From: an uncultured Myxococcales bacterium
GTDB lineage: Bacteria; Myxococcota_A; UBA9042
Assembly: GCA_903883645.1 (NCBI GenBank)
Contig: CAISBR010000052.1
Location: forward strand, 1 to 64,000
Direction: 5' to 3'
DNA: 64,000 nt
Of the stretch, positions 31,571 to 41,162 are shown piece after piece (positions within the stretch are counted from its first letter, which is position 1; every line of letters begins with the position of its first letter). Both the position numbers and the translations under genes were made by a program. The notes beneath the pieces are model-generated. The model saw nothing but the letters and a program-made list of their open reading frames with translations. It was not told the origin of the DNA and ran no database searches.

Positions 31571-32026
31571 TTAGCCTGGTGCTGAATCCTTGGTAGCCGA
31601 CGCAGTCGCATCGACCAGTCCAAGTGCCACCCTAGCGCATTCGTCGTCTTGAGCGTAGTGCCCGCCGCTGACCCCGATCGCGCCAGCCACTTGCCCGGCC
31701 AGGCGCAAGGGATGGCCACCGGTCAGCATGGTAAAATTAGGCAGAGCGAGGATGCCCTGCTCCAAGATATAGTCGCCGCGGCTGAAATCGACCCAAGCCT
31801 GGCCGGTCGGTATGCCAAAACCCACTGCCGTCAGCGCCTTGTTGCGGGCCACTTCAACGGCCACAAGCGGGGCACCGTCCATGCGGGCAAAGGCTTTAAG
31901 TACGCCACTTTCGTCGACAATCGCGACAGCTACGCATACGCCGATTTGCTTGGCGTGGGCGACAGCGGCCTCGACAAGAGCGGTCGCCGTGGCAAGAGGT
32001 AGACTGGGCTTCCATACAATGCTCAC
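31571..32026 (-). CDS. GlcG/HbpS-like protein
   Basis: Encodes 151 residues from GTG 32026, with GAGCAGG as a plausible Shine-Dalgarno. The pattern VAVAIVDESGVLKAFARMDG, then ARNKALTAVGFG and GVSGGHYAQDDECA, matches the GlcG/HbpS family. In Streptomyces reticuli HbpS binds haem and modulates the SenS-SenR two-component system by redox-dependent contact with the kinase. Here the gene lies directly upstream of a HisKA_3 kinase and a NarL-type regulator in one likely operon, the same association. No signal peptide is seen, so this version should be cytosolic, matching the soluble kinase. Haem binding cannot be judged from sequence; some family members are metabolic proteins of unknown role. Confidence 0.85.
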   Translation of the reverse strand: MSIVWKPSLPLATATALVEAAVAHAKQIGVCVAVAIVDESGVLKAFARMDGAPLVAVEVARNKALTAVGFGIPTGQAWVDFSRGDYILEQGILALPNFTMLTGGHPLRLAGQVAGAIGVSGGHYAQDDECARVALGLVDATASATKDSAPG

Positions 32027-32207
32027 GGCCTGCTCGCTGCGCAGCTCATGCGCTCATTCCGGCACGGTAGCAAGCCAAGACCGAGCCGCCTATGCGCCGT
32101 TGGCTTAGTGCACTGCGCCAAAGGCTGCGTCGGCAACTGGTCGAGCAAGGCCTATCGCCAACTAGTCAAGAACGATGACGGGGCGTGAACGACGGTCCGC
32201 AGCGGGA

Positions 32208-32468
32208 CTAGGCGGCGACAGAGACGGTCGCGCTGGCAGCCGCTTCGGCGGTGTCGATGTAGGCAATCGACCACCACACCGTGCGGTCCTTGTCGTTTAC
32301 CTTGTTGACCAGGCCCTTTTCATGCAGGCGCAGAAGGGCTTCGCGCAAGTTCATCTTGGTAAAGCGGCCGGTGGCCATGTCGAACAACTCCGAAATCTGA
32401 ATTTCGCGGTCCGAAAAGCTGGTTAGGGTCGACAGCAAGAACTGAGTGGCGGTGCCGTGGTGCTTCAT
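32208..32468 (-). CDS. Small winged-helix-like protein
   Basis: Encodes 86 residues. Shine-Dalgarno GAGGA is well placed before ATG 32468. The sequence reads as a short winged helix: ATQFLLSTLTSFSDREIQIS, a helix FTKMNLREALLRLHEKGLV, and a wing NKVNDKDRTVWWSIAY, followed by an Ala-rich tail. It may be a small DNA-binding regulator, but no family was recognised. The 5' leader contains a dyad (CTTGCCGC at 32496-32503, GCGGCAAG at 32530-32537) that could form a hairpin. Confidence 0.6.
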   Translation of the reverse strand: MKHHGTATQFLLSTLTSFSDREIQISELFDMATGRFTKMNLREALLRLHEKGLVNKVNDKDRTVWWSIAYIDTAEAAASATVSVAA

Positions 32469-32819
32469 CTTGGTTCCTCGAGCGGGGGCGGCGTGCTTGC
32501 CGCAAGGAGGGGGAGTCCGAAGGTGCGCGGCGGCAAGGAGCCGAGCGCTTTATGAATTGTGCCGGTCCGCCCGACCGTCAGCAATGCGTCATTGGCTCGC
32601 CGCGACTAAGCCTGACGCTTACCAAGCTGGGCCGGTAGCTGCCCAACCGAGCCAACTGCGCGAAGAGCGACGATGTGCTCAAGCCTAGGTATCTTCTCTT
32701 GATTAAGCCATCCGGCGGTTCAACCCACCCGGTACTGCCATCGCGGTCGGCCGGGTGCGTTGCGGGCAGAGCTCGCGCGGCGGCGGCCTGACGAAGCCAG
32801 ACGGGAGGCGGGCACCGCA
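32469..32819. other. Intergenic region between small wHTH-like gene and OMP gene
   Basis: No credible gene found in 351 bp. It contains the leader of the small protein, with a CTTGCCGC/GCGGCAAG dyad (32496-32537) and a purine-rich tract (32505-32514). Confidence 0.5.
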
Positions 32820-33761
32820 CTAAAATGTCCAGCCGCCGATAAGCCACGACTCGAGTGCACTTTCGTAGCCGTGGCCGGCCTCGCCCTGCACACCCACCAG
32901 CACGGTCGCGAGCACATGCATCGCCGGCACCGGGTAAAACGCGATGCTGGGGCCGACCAAGTGAGCCTGCTCGATAAAGTTCTTGAAACGACTACCCTTT
33001 TTGTCGATTCCGCCGGTCTTGCCCTCGAGGCCAATCGACAGGCCCTCGTCGGTGATGGTCTTGGAAATACCGCCACTGAGGACGAATTCGTGCGTCCAGT
33101 CGCCGCCCAAGCTGGTCTCGAAGGCCAAGTTTAGGCCCCAGTGCCACGACGGCGCCAGCTGATCGCCAAGCAAAATCTTGCCTTCGCAAAAGTCGGTGTC
33201 GCCATGCACGCGGCTCCACTCTAGGTACAGCGTGGGATTGCCCCACAGCTTGCCCCAGTCGGCCAGCGCATAACGAAGCTCTAACTTCTCTTTCTTTAGG
33301 CCGAAATCACCCTTCCAGCCCTTTTGCTCGGTGGTTAGGTACAGGTCGAGCTGCACGCGGTGGCCCAGGCCCAGCTCAAGCTCGTAATACGACTGAATGC
33401 CGCGCGACCGCACCAAGTCGCCGAGCGGAGCGTTGACCCGCTGCCAATACTCAACCGTAGCTTTACCCTTTGGCACCACATAGATACGCGTGTTAGGGAA
33501 GCGGCGATTGGCCGTCCAACGCGGCTGGGCGTAGTCGCCGATCGCTTCTTCTTCGCGCAGCTCGGGCGCCGGCTTGCCCTTGACCTGGATGGGCGGCATG
33601 CGCCAGGGCTGGGATACCCCGTCGTCGGCAACAGGGGTCGCATCGCGGGCCGCCGCTTCTGCCAAGTGGGCCGGCGCCGGCAACGCGCCCGAGTCAGCGT
33701 GGGCCGGCTGGGCAATCCAGAGTAGATTCAGAATAACTAGAGCTGGAACGAGACGCTGCAT
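32820..33761 (-). CDS. Outer-membrane beta-barrel protein, unknown function
   Basis: Encodes 313 residues from ATG 33761, preceded by GGAGG. The signal peptide is MQRLVPALVILNLLWIAQPA with cleavage near AHA. A Pro/Ala-rich stretch follows, then alternating strands such as QSYYELELGLGHRVQLDLYL, WHWGLNLAFET and TLYLEWSRV. The last residue is Phe (LIGGWTF), the C-terminal signal recognised by the BAM complex. No enzyme motif or specific family is recognised. It lies between two two-component clusters on the same strand; functional ties are not evident. Confidence 0.75.
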   Translation of the reverse strand: MQRLVPALVILNLLWIAQPAHADSGALPAPAHLAEAAARDATPVADDGVSQPWRMPPIQVKGKPAPELREEEAIGDYAQPRWTANRRFPNTRIYVVPKGKATVEYWQRVNAPLGDLVRSRGIQSYYELELGLGHRVQLDLYLTTEQKGWKGDFGLKKEKLELRYALADWGKLWGNPTLYLEWSRVHGDTDFCEGKILLGDQLAPSWHWGLNLAFETSLGGDWTHEFVLSGGISKTITDEGLSIGLEGKTGGIDKKGSRFKNFIEQAHLVGPSIAFYPVPAMHVLATVLVGVQGEAGHGYESALESWLIGGWTF

Positions 33762-33878
33762 CGTGGTCGGCCTCCGTTTAGACGACCGCATGATCGCCGG
33801 GTCGCGGTAAGTCTGCAATTCGGCAATCTACGCAGGCGCCCTAGGTAGATCTACTAATGGCGGATAGCCGGGCGCGGG

Positions 33879-34520
33879 CTAGGCATCGGCCGAGATCAGC
33901 CCGGCGCGAATGGCAAATCGCACCAGCGCCGGCACATCGTGCAGCCCCAGCTTGCCCGCTAGATTGGCGCGGTGGGCCTCGACGGTCTTGCTCGAAATTC
34001 CAAGCAACTCGCCGATGTCGCCACTGGTCTTGCCCAGCGCTACCCAGCGCAGCACCTCTTGCTCGCGGGCCGACAGCAGGCGCAGCTTGGCCTCTGGGCT
34101 TTGGGCGTCGCGTGCATCGTGTACCAGCAACGCCGCCACGGCCGGGCTAAAGAAAGCGTGGCCGTGGAAAACCGCGCGAATCGCCGCCACCAGGTCTTGC
34201 AGACCCGAGCCCTTGACCAGATAACCCCGCGCACCCGCACGCAAAGCCGGGCGCACATAGTCCTCACTGTCGTGCATCGACAGCACCAGCACCTGGGTCT
34301 GTGGGCTCGCCGCGCGCACGCCCGCAATGGCATCGGGCCCCGAACGGTCGGGCAGGCTCAGGTCCATCACGGCGACGTCGGGTCGAAGATCACGGGCAAG
34401 ATCAATGGCTTCAGCGGCACTGCCGGCCTCGCCCACCACCGCCACGTCGGCCTCGGTGCTCAGCAGCGCGAGCAGCCCCTGGCGCACAATGGTATGGTCA
34501 TCGACGAGCAAGATCCGCAT
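33879..34520 (-). CDS. NarL/FixJ-family response regulator
   Basis: Encodes 213 residues. Receiver: RILLVDDHTIVRQGLL, phospho-acceptor Asp in VAVMDLSLPDRSG (about 54), VLSMHDSED switch and LVKGSGL Lys. Output: LuxR-type helix-turn-helix with LSAREQEVLRWVALGKTSGD and LGISSKTVEAHR. It follows its presumed kinase after nine bases and closes an operon that starts with a metzincin lipoprotein. The cluster suggests that it controls an envelope or nutrient response linked to a PstS-like protein. Confidence 0.92.
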   Translation of the reverse strand: MRILLVDDHTIVRQGLLALLSTEADVAVVGEAGSAAEAIDLARDLRPDVAVMDLSLPDRSGPDAIAGVRAASPQTQVLVLSMHDSEDYVRPALRAGARGYLVKGSGLQDLVAAIRAVFHGHAFFSPAVAALLVHDARDAQSPEAKLRLLSAREQEVLRWVALGKTSGDIGELLGISSKTVEAHRANLAGKLGLHDVPALVRFAIRAGLISADA

Positions 34521-34529
34521 GACCCCAGC

Positions 34530-35834
34530 CTAACGCGCCCGCTCGCCAGTGGAAAGAGGCAGGTGCGCCACCACCCGGCAGCCCTGCCCCGGCGCGGTGT
34601 GCAGCTCGAGATGGCCACCCACCAAGGCGGCGCGCTCGCCCATCCCCCGCAGACCCTGCCCACCCACCACCGCACTTGGCGCGAAACCGCAGCCATCGTC
34701 GGCCACTTCGCAGGTAAGCTCGGCCTCGCGCAGCTGCACGGTCACCTTGACCTGGCCCACGCGGCTGTGGCGGGCGGCGTTGGTCAGCGCCTCTTGCACG
34801 ATGCGGAAGCAGGCGACGTCGACCGCAGCCCCCAAGCTGGGCGCATGGGCCAGACTAGGTGGATCTACCGATACGGCGATTCGCAACGCGCCACGGGCCT
34901 CGAGCGCGTCGGCCATCTGGCGAATCGCACCCACCAGCCCCAACTCGGCCAGCAGCGGCGGGGCTAGACGGCGAACCGCCCGCCGCGTCTCGTCGAGAGC
35001 TTGGTCGACCAGGCTGAGCACGACGTTCGGCGGCCGCGCACTCATCGGACTTTTCGCGGCCAAGGTCTGCAGTTGCAAGCGCAAGGCCGTCAGCGTCTGG
35101 CCGATGCCATCGTGCAAGTCGCGGGCGATACTGCGACGCTCGTCTTCTTGCAGCTGCACCGCATGGGCCGTAAGTTCCCGCAATTTCTCGGCGGTTTGGG
35201 CCAGCTGCTCGGAACGTTCTGCCACCCGCCGCTCGAGCGACTCGGCCAGCCCCTGCAACTCGGTCTGCGAGTCCTGCAGCTCGACCACCAGTTCGCGAAT
35301 TCGCTGCTCCGCCGAGCGCACCGTCCGCAGCGGCAGCCAACGCAGCAGCCCCGCAAGCACGGTCGCCAGCAGGCCAAACACCGCAATCAGCAAAGCCATC
35401 TCTTGCCACAGCGGCCGCAGCGCCACCGCGACGTGCACGCGGGCCGGCACCACACCCCGGGTAGGGGCCGACCGCCAGAGCACTTGCGGCGCCTGCAAAT
35501 TCGTCGTCGCGCGGTCCGGCACCGCCACCGCCACCGTACCGGCGTGCTCGACCAGCACCGCTGGCAGGCCCTCGGCAGTACGCAACTGCTCGATTTGCTC
35601 CATCAATTTCTGTGTGTCGTAGCGCCACAAGCGAGCTTGCGCGGTCGTCTCGCGGTCGACTAGGTCCGCCACCCGCTGCGCCAGGCGGTCGCCCTGGTCT
35701 TCGAGCTCGGTCAAGCGCAACAGCCCACCACCGACCGGAGCCACGCCCGCCACCAGCACCCACGCCAGCGCTGCGAGCGGCACCAAACGCCGGCTCAGAA
35801 CGACCGAAGGCTGTAATTCTGGGCGGGTTGGCAC
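34530..35834 (-). CDS. Membrane sensor histidine kinase (HisKA_3 type)
   Basis: Encodes 434 residues. Two transmembrane helices (about 15-37, LVPLAALAWVLVAGVAPVGG; and about 147-168, ALLIAVFGLLATVLAGLL) flank a periplasmic domain of about 105 residues with no recognised fold. A long coiled coil (about 175-230) leads to HisKA_3 with phospho-acceptor His in IARDLHDGIGQTL (about 238) and a C-terminal HATPase (IVQEALTNAARHS, then VADDGCGF, GLRGMGERAALVGG). It starts three bases after the PstS-like gene and is followed by the NarL-type regulator, so ligand binding by the PstS-like protein could be relayed through it. That partnership is inferred from context. Confidence 0.9.
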   Translation of the reverse strand: MPTRPELQPSVVLSRRLVPLAALAWVLVAGVAPVGGGLLRLTELEDQGDRLAQRVADLVDRETTAQARLWRYDTQKLMEQIEQLRTAEGLPAVLVEHAGTVAVAVPDRATTNLQAPQVLWRSAPTRGVVPARVHVAVALRPLWQEMALLIAVFGLLATVLAGLLRWLPLRTVRSAEQRIRELVVELQDSQTELQGLAESLERRVAERSEQLAQTAEKLRELTAHAVQLQEDERRSIARDLHDGIGQTLTALRLQLQTLAAKSPMSARPPNVVLSLVDQALDETRRAVRRLAPPLLAELGLVGAIRQMADALEARGALRIAVSVDPPSLAHAPSLGAAVDVACFRIVQEALTNAARHSRVGQVKVTVQLREAELTCEVADDGCGFAPSAVVGGQGLRGMGERAALVGGHLELHTAPGQGCRVVAHLPLSTGERAR

Positions 35835-35837
35835 CAG

Positions 35838-36857
35838 CTACTCCGTTGGGGTCGGCAATGCGCCGGCGGCCAGCAGCGCCGCGCGACCAGCAGGCGAGCG
35901 CAGACAGTTGAGTAGCGGCAGGGCCTTGGCGTGGTCGCGAGCGCGGGTCACCGCCGATTGGTCCTTGGCCCAGGGCCAGCGCCCCGCAGCGAGTCCAGCA
36001 CTGTCGGCCGTGGCGCCATCGATACGCGGCAGTGCCACCGGCACCCCTTCGGCCCGCACCGCGGCAGCGTCGACCCAGCCAAAGGTGCCTGGCGTGGACT
36101 GCAGCGTGGCGTGCATGGTGCGATCATGAAACAACACTTGGGCTTGCGAGCTCTGTCGCGCGGTCTGCTCCCACGCCGCAAACGCTGGCCACGCCGCTCG
36201 CAGCACCGCGTGGCTCGAGTCGCCGCGCTCGCGCAGCAGCCACTGGGTCGGCGTGCCATCGGGCCAGCGCGCGACCTTGCCCGCCAGCAAGTCGGCCAGT
36301 TGCGCGAGCGACAGGTCGGCCACCCCGTTATCGGGCTGCAAGGCCAGCGCCACCGGCGAGCGGGCATAGGGCATAACCCGCAGTTCTTGTTTGAGTTCTT
36401 CGGGCTTGAGTGGTCGCGACACCAGCGCCACCGCCAGCGCACCGTCGGCCAGTGCAGCCAGTCCGCCGCCCGAACCGATCCCCTCGTGGATCACCACATC
36501 GACCCGCTGCCCCTGCTGCCGACACCCCGCAACTGCGCGCCGCACCAGCGCAATACAGCTCCCGGATCCCCCCACATGCACGGCGTCGTCGGGCAGGGTC
36601 GCCGGCGCGAGGCTGGGTATCGGCGCAAGCTGCGGCCCACTCTCGCGCGCGAGCCGCTGCAACAGGGCACCCAGGCCAAGCGCCAGCCCCAGGCCGACGA
36701 GCGCCACCGCCAGCCAAAGGGGACCACTGCCCAGGCGGGGCGAAGCCGCGGGCGCGTCGTGCTGTGGGTTGGCGTGGCTGGGCAAGCGCACTCCCGGGGG
36801 CCCTACTGCGGTCCGGCCGCTAGCATGGGGTGGCAGCGGCAGCCCCGTCAACGACAA
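35838..36857 (-). CDS. Membrane-anchored PstS-like (PBP superfamily) protein
   Basis: Encodes 339 residues. It has no cleavable signal. A single hydrophobic helix at about 47-66 (LWLAVALVGLGLALGLGALL) anchors it. The rest reads as a periplasmic phosphate-binding-type domain: HVGGSGSCIALVRRAVAGC, VVIHEGIGSGGGLAALADG (about 124) and ADLSLAQLADLLAGKVARWP, as in PstS. No PstCAB transporter is nearby. It lies between a metzincin gene (6-bp gap upstream) and a membrane kinase gene (3-bp gap downstream). It is better read as a sensory binding protein than a transport component. Phosphate specificity is not assured. Confidence 0.8.
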   Translation of the reverse strand: MSLTGLPLPPHASGRTAVGPPGVRLPSHANPQHDAPAASPRLGSGPLWLAVALVGLGLALGLGALLQRLARESGPQLAPIPSLAPATLPDDAVHVGGSGSCIALVRRAVAGCRQQGQRVDVVIHEGIGSGGGLAALADGALAVALVSRPLKPEELKQELRVMPYARSPVALALQPDNGVADLSLAQLADLLAGKVARWPDGTPTQWLLRERGDSSHAVLRAAWPAFAAWEQTARQSSQAQVLFHDRTMHATLQSTPGTFGWVDAAAVRAEGVPVALPRIDGATADSAGLAAGRWPWAKDQSAVTRARDHAKALPLLNCLRSPAGRAALLAAGALPTPTE

Positions 36858-36863
36858 ATGCAG

Positions 36864-39800
36864 CTACGGCTGCGGCAGCCCATCGACAGGTTGCCCAAAT
36901 GTATTGACCAGTTGCCTAAACATATCGAGCTGATCGACGTAGCCCTGCAGCTCCGCCGCCGCCGTAGGGTGGGCCGGGTCGGGCTGCGGCTTGCCGTTCG
37001 CATCCAGCACCAACAGCGGCGCCCCCTGCGCATCGGTCTTGGGCGTGCCATCGGGCAGGTGCTCGACCAAATAGGCAAAGGTAAGCAAGCGGTTGGCCCA
37101 CTCGATCATGCGCGCACCGGCGGCTTTCTCGCGGGTCTTGCCCATCACCACCTCGCTGCCCGTGCTGCGGGCGCGGTAGGTCAGGCCGCTTTTCGGATCG
37201 TAGAACGTCTTGACATCGCTGGGCTTCCAGTCAGGCATCTCGCTGGGCAGCACGGCGATGCGCGCCTGGTTGATAAAGTCGTACGACCAGTTGGTGGGGA
37301 AGAAGATGCTGCCCCAGACCATCGCGTAGATGCGCTCGTTCCAGCCGTAGCTGGGGTCGACCAACTTGGATTTCGCTGGCAATGCGGGCACTTCTTTGCT
37401 GGCGAGCCAGTCGGGGTACAGCACTTTGCTGTCGGCGGGGTTGTTGGCCGCGGTGTCGAGGCCGGTGGCATGGGGGGCAAAGGTCTCGAGATCACCCGTT
37501 AAAAGCGCGTTGTACAGCCGGCGCATCTGCTCGGGATACACGGTGGCAAAGTTGACGTTCTTGTAGCGGCCGTCGATAAAATCCTCTTTGGAATTGGAGA
37601 TGAAGCTGTCGAACGCCTCGCCCAGGTAGTACGTCGCCCACACCTTGTCGTAGTACGCGCCCACTTGCGTTTGGTAATCGCCCCACCAGTAGCCCTGGGT
37701 GTAGTCGAAGTCGTTGTGAACAAAGCGACCTTCGCCCAGCGGCAGGTTGAAGTTGTAGCCATACACCGCCGGCAGCGCGTCGAGGTCGGCGCCGTAGACA
37801 GTGGCGGTAACCCCAGTTGGCTGCTGCACAAAGTAGCAGTCCTTGCTCGAGCAGTAGTAGCCGGGCTCGGGCCGCGTCAAAATGCGCGCAAACAGGTCGA
37901 ACGCGGTGCTGGTGGCCAGGGCGAGGGGGCCGTAGTTGCCATCGGCGAGCAGCTTGGTTGTGGGCTGCGCCGGGTCGCCGTCGAGCAGCGCGGCAAAGGC
38001 AAAAGTCTTGGCGATCGCCTGGATAGGGTCCAAATAGCGCGCCTGCACTCGCGAAAGCACCGAGTCGGAGTTGAACGTGGTGCGGTTGCGGCGGAAGCTG
38101 TCGAGCACGTAGCGCAGCTCGTACTGACTCTCTAAAAACCGCACAATCTCATACGCATCCGCACCCGCATCGTCGGTAAAGGTGGTCACATTGCCGGCGT
38201 CCGCGTACTCGTCGCTCTGGAACAGGTAGCCGCGGCGCACCCGACCGGCCGCATCCACGGCGCGCGGCGTAGTACCCCACGAAAACTGGGCATAATTCGG
38301 GTCGTCGGCAAAGGGCTGCATGTCGCGGTAATCCACCACGTCGAGCGCCTGCTCTTTGCACTTCTGCCCCAGCACGGCGTCCGGGGCGGTCGACGGTGCA
38401 CAGTCTTGCAACAAACTGAATTCTTGCTGGTACTTTGAGTAATGCAGCTGCGCAAACGGGGTATTGCTGTCGCCGGTGGGCAGTTGGTACACGCCGAAGA
38501 GGCCCGGGTTGCTGATAAAGCCGGTGAGCTTGTAAGCCCGCGTCTTGCCTGCGCCTTTGCCCTTTACGCTCAGGTTCGGCGCGCCCCATACGTCGACCGT
38601 GTTGCCGTAGATCAGGCGCACCGCCGCGCGGTCGTACTTGCCCAGCAGGCGTGTGTCTTGGGTGGTGTCGCCGGGGTAGTCCATCACGCTGGTCGTCGCG
38701 TAAATACCGATATTGTTTTCGAGTTCTTCTTTGCTGATAGGATCGCGCCAGCGCGGACCGATGCAGGTGGTGCCGTCGGTGGTGCCCTCGGCGCAGTCTT
38801 GGGTGACCGTCGCGTTGCGGCTGCGCAACTGCCAGTAGCCGGCGTCGTAGTTCAGGGCGTCGAAGCTGGCGGCAAAGTTGTGGCGCAGACCCATCGAGTG
38901 GCCGAGCTCGTGGGCCAGCACACCCTTGGTGTACTCGACGCGCGCCCATTCGTAGATTTTCTTGCGCCACGCCTGGACCGCCTTGGGGTCTTTGCCATCG
39001 GGCGAGCCGAACAGCTTCTTGGCGATCGTGGCCAAACCAATCAGGTTATCGGGTTCCACGTCTTGGCGATCGAGCCGGCAGCTGCCATTCTTGGCGCGGG
39101 TCAGCAGGCCTTGGCGGTGCAAAGCGCGCTGCATGGCAGGGTTTTTCAGGCCAAAGGGCGAGGCCATCTTCACCGTCGTCGACGTAACGGGCGCCTTGGG
39201 ATTGAAGCCCGCCAGCTGCGCCATTTCGGGAGTAATCATCTTGGCTTCGATGGCACTACCCTGCAAACGCTTGAGCCGCTCGTTCAGCGCGCCGTTGCCG
39301 GGCCCCAGCCGCCCCGCCTGGGCCAGCGCGTCGAAGCGCTTCTTGTGGGCCAAGTGCGGATTGATGTTCACATTTTGCGGCGTCGCAATGTCGCCCAGCA
39401 CTTGCGTCAGCGCCTTGGGGTCAAAGGCCGCGTAGTGCCGCGCCAACTCTTCTTGGTTCACCGGCCGGCCAGCGTGAGCACTGGGGCCACCGTTCTTCAA
39501 CTCCGCGACCCAGCTCGCAATGTTCTTGCCGCCGGCATATTCTTTGGGGTCAATCAGACCCTCTTCAAGCATCAGCAGATCGGCCAACTGCGCCGCGGCG
39601 TGGTCGGTGCGGGCGCCCCAAATATTCACCGAACCCGAGATTTTTTCGCCACTTAACGGGTCTTCGGCGTCGACCATGATGCCCCAGGGCGACTGAGTCT
39701 GCGGCGGCGCGATGTCGGTGATAAAGTTGTAGCGCAGATCGCCCATGCGCGGCGCCAGCCCGGCCTTGCCGCAGGCCGCGTCGTCGCCCGCCACCACGGG

Positions 39801-41162
39801 GTTGTGGCACAGCACGAAAACATTGGGGATTTGCGCGGGCCCTGTGCCCAGCGGCGGCACGAAATCGTCGGCCCAGGGCTGCGGCCAGCCGTGGGTGGCT
39901 TCGCATGTGCCCGCGCCGGTGCGGCGACATTCGGCCAGGCGGCCCGACAAAAGGCCCACGCGCACCGCATCGTTCCAGACGCCGAGGGTCTGGCGGGTGC
40001 CCTCGAATAGCTCTGCAGGGAAGCCGGGATTTACGTACCACGCCAGGGTGCGAACCGCGCGATCGCGCACCGGAATCGTGCACAGCTGGCGGAATTCGTC
40101 GCAGCCCGAGCCACGGCCGACGCTGGCGCACTCGTCTTCGGTGCCGTCGGCATTGGCGTCGCGGTGGACATCGACGCCGGCGGCAGAAGTGGTGGCACAG
40201 GAGGTCGAAGTGTGTGACTTAACGAACAAATTCCAACGAGAAGCAAAACGATGCCACTTGTTGTCGACCAGGCCGTAGCCCGTCTCGAAGCCGATGCGGT
40301 CCTGGGTAAACACACCCGCCACGTCCATGCGCTCGCCGTCCCAGTCGATGGGCTCGTAGTCGTTGTCGTGCACTTTCATGAACGAGGTTCGCAGCTTAAC
40401 TTCCGTTGGATTGCAGCTCTGCTCGGGGAAGGCGCCGACCATCCAGCAGGCGGGGAACTTGCCCCACTCGCTGTCGACCACGCCCGGCTTGGCCAAGACC
40501 TTGTTGGTGATGTCGAAGTAGCCTTGCTCGCTGCTGAAAACGGGCGCGTCGGGGCTCGCCGGGTCGTTGACGTAATAGGCGAGCGGCTCCCACTCGACGG
40601 CGTAGTTGATGCCGATTTGTGCAAGTGTATCTAGGCTGTACGCGTCGGTGATCTGGTTCTTGCTCCAGTCGACGCGAAATTGGTCGCGCTGGTACCACGG
40701 CCGGTCGCTGTCGTTTTCGACCAGCACATTGGTCTCTTCGCCGGTGGTCGCGTTGTAGTCATGGCGGATATCAAAGTGTTTTTCGATCGCATAGGCCGCG
40801 ACGATTTGCCCGTCGGCCGTAGCGCGCAGACCCTTGTTGTCGCTGTCTTGCACCTGTTCGTACCGCAGCCGCGCGAGCAGCGCCTTCTCCGTGATTTCCC
40901 AACGAATTCGTGTCATCGCCTGGCCGTCGGCGCTGGTAATCAGCCCATCGGAATTCGAGCCAAACATCACGTCGACGACCGACACGTGCATATAGAACTC
41001 GGGATCATCCTTGGGGTCCGCCAAGTTGCCCACAAAGAACGCCTTGGCCTGGGCGTTGGCTTGCACGCGGTTAATGGCGGGGCGCTCTTCGGCGCAGGCC
41101 CACAGCACGCTGGCGGCGGCAAGCACAGTCAACGCACGAACCGCAAAGGACTTCTGACGCAT
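36864..41162 (-). CDS. Large metzincin-type zinc metalloprotease lipoprotein
   Basis: Encodes 1432 residues. A lipoprotein signal ends in lipobox LWAC (Cys about 23). The active site is HELGHSMGLRHNF at about 750, giving the HExxHxxGxxH zinc motif of metzincins. Downstream stretches such as TTSVMDYPGD supply the Met-turn region expected after it. The long flanks are typical of bacterial zinc-dependent metalloproteases of unassigned substrate with beta-rich N-terminal regions. It should be exported and attached to the membrane, acting on proteins outside or in the periplasm. It is the first gene of an operon with a PstS-like protein, kinase and response regulator, an unusual combination. Confidence 0.88.
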   Translation of the reverse strand: MRQKSFAVRALTVLAAASVLWACAEERPAINRVQANAQAKAFFVGNLADPKDDPEFYMHVSVVDVMFGSNSDGLITSADGQAMTRIRWEITEKALLARLRYEQVQDSDNKGLRATADGQIVAAYAIEKHFDIRHDYNATTGEETNVLVENDSDRPWYQRDQFRVDWSKNQITDAYSLDTLAQIGINYAVEWEPLAYYVNDPASPDAPVFSSEQGYFDITNKVLAKPGVVDSEWGKFPACWMVGAFPEQSCNPTEVKLRTSFMKVHDNDYEPIDWDGERMDVAGVFTQDRIGFETGYGLVDNKWHRFASRWNLFVKSHTSTSCATTSAAGVDVHRDANADGTEDECASVGRGSGCDEFRQLCTIPVRDRAVRTLAWYVNPGFPAELFEGTRQTLGVWNDAVRVGLLSGRLAECRRTGAGTCEATHGWPQPWADDFVPPLGTGPAQIPNVFVLCHNPVVAGDDAACGKAGLAPRMGDLRYNFITDIAPPQTQSPWGIMVDAEDPLSGEKISGSVNIWGARTDHAAAQLADLLMLEEGLIDPKEYAGGKNIASWVAELKNGGPSAHAGRPVNQEELARHYAAFDPKALTQVLGDIATPQNVNINPHLAHKKRFDALAQAGRLGPGNGALNERLKRLQGSAIEAKMITPEMAQLAGFNPKAPVTSTTVKMASPFGLKNPAMQRALHRQGLLTRAKNGSCRLDRQDVEPDNLIGLATIAKKLFGSPDGKDPKAVQAWRKKIYEWARVEYTKGVLAHELGHSMGLRHNFAASFDALNYDAGYWQLRSRNATVTQDCAEGTTDGTTCIGPRWRDPISKEELENNIGIYATTSVMDYPGDTTQDTRLLGKYDRAAVRLIYGNTVDVWGAPNLSVKGKGAGKTRAYKLTGFISNPGLFGVYQLPTGDSNTPFAQLHYSKYQQEFSLLQDCAPSTAPDAVLGQKCKEQALDVVDYRDMQPFADDPNYAQFSWGTTPRAVDAAGRVRRGYLFQSDEYADAGNVTTFTDDAGADAYEIVRFLESQYELRYVLDSFRRNRTTFNSDSVLSRVQARYLDPIQAIAKTFAFAALLDGDPAQPTTKLLADGNYGPLALATSTAFDLFARILTRPEPGYYCSSKDCYFVQQPTGVTATVYGADLDALPAVYGYNFNLPLGEGRFVHNDFDYTQGYWWGDYQTQVGAYYDKVWATYYLGEAFDSFISNSKEDFIDGRYKNVNFATVYPEQMRRLYNALLTGDLETFAPHATGLDTAANNPADSKVLYPDWLASKEVPALPAKSKLVDPSYGWNERIYAMVWGSIFFPTNWSYDFINQARIAVLPSEMPDWKPSDVKTFYDPKSGLTYRARSTGSEVVMGKTREKAAGARMIEWANRLLTFAYLVEHLPDGTPKTDAQGAPLLVLDANGKPQPDPAHPTAAAELQGYVDQLDMFRQLVNTFGQPVDGLPQP

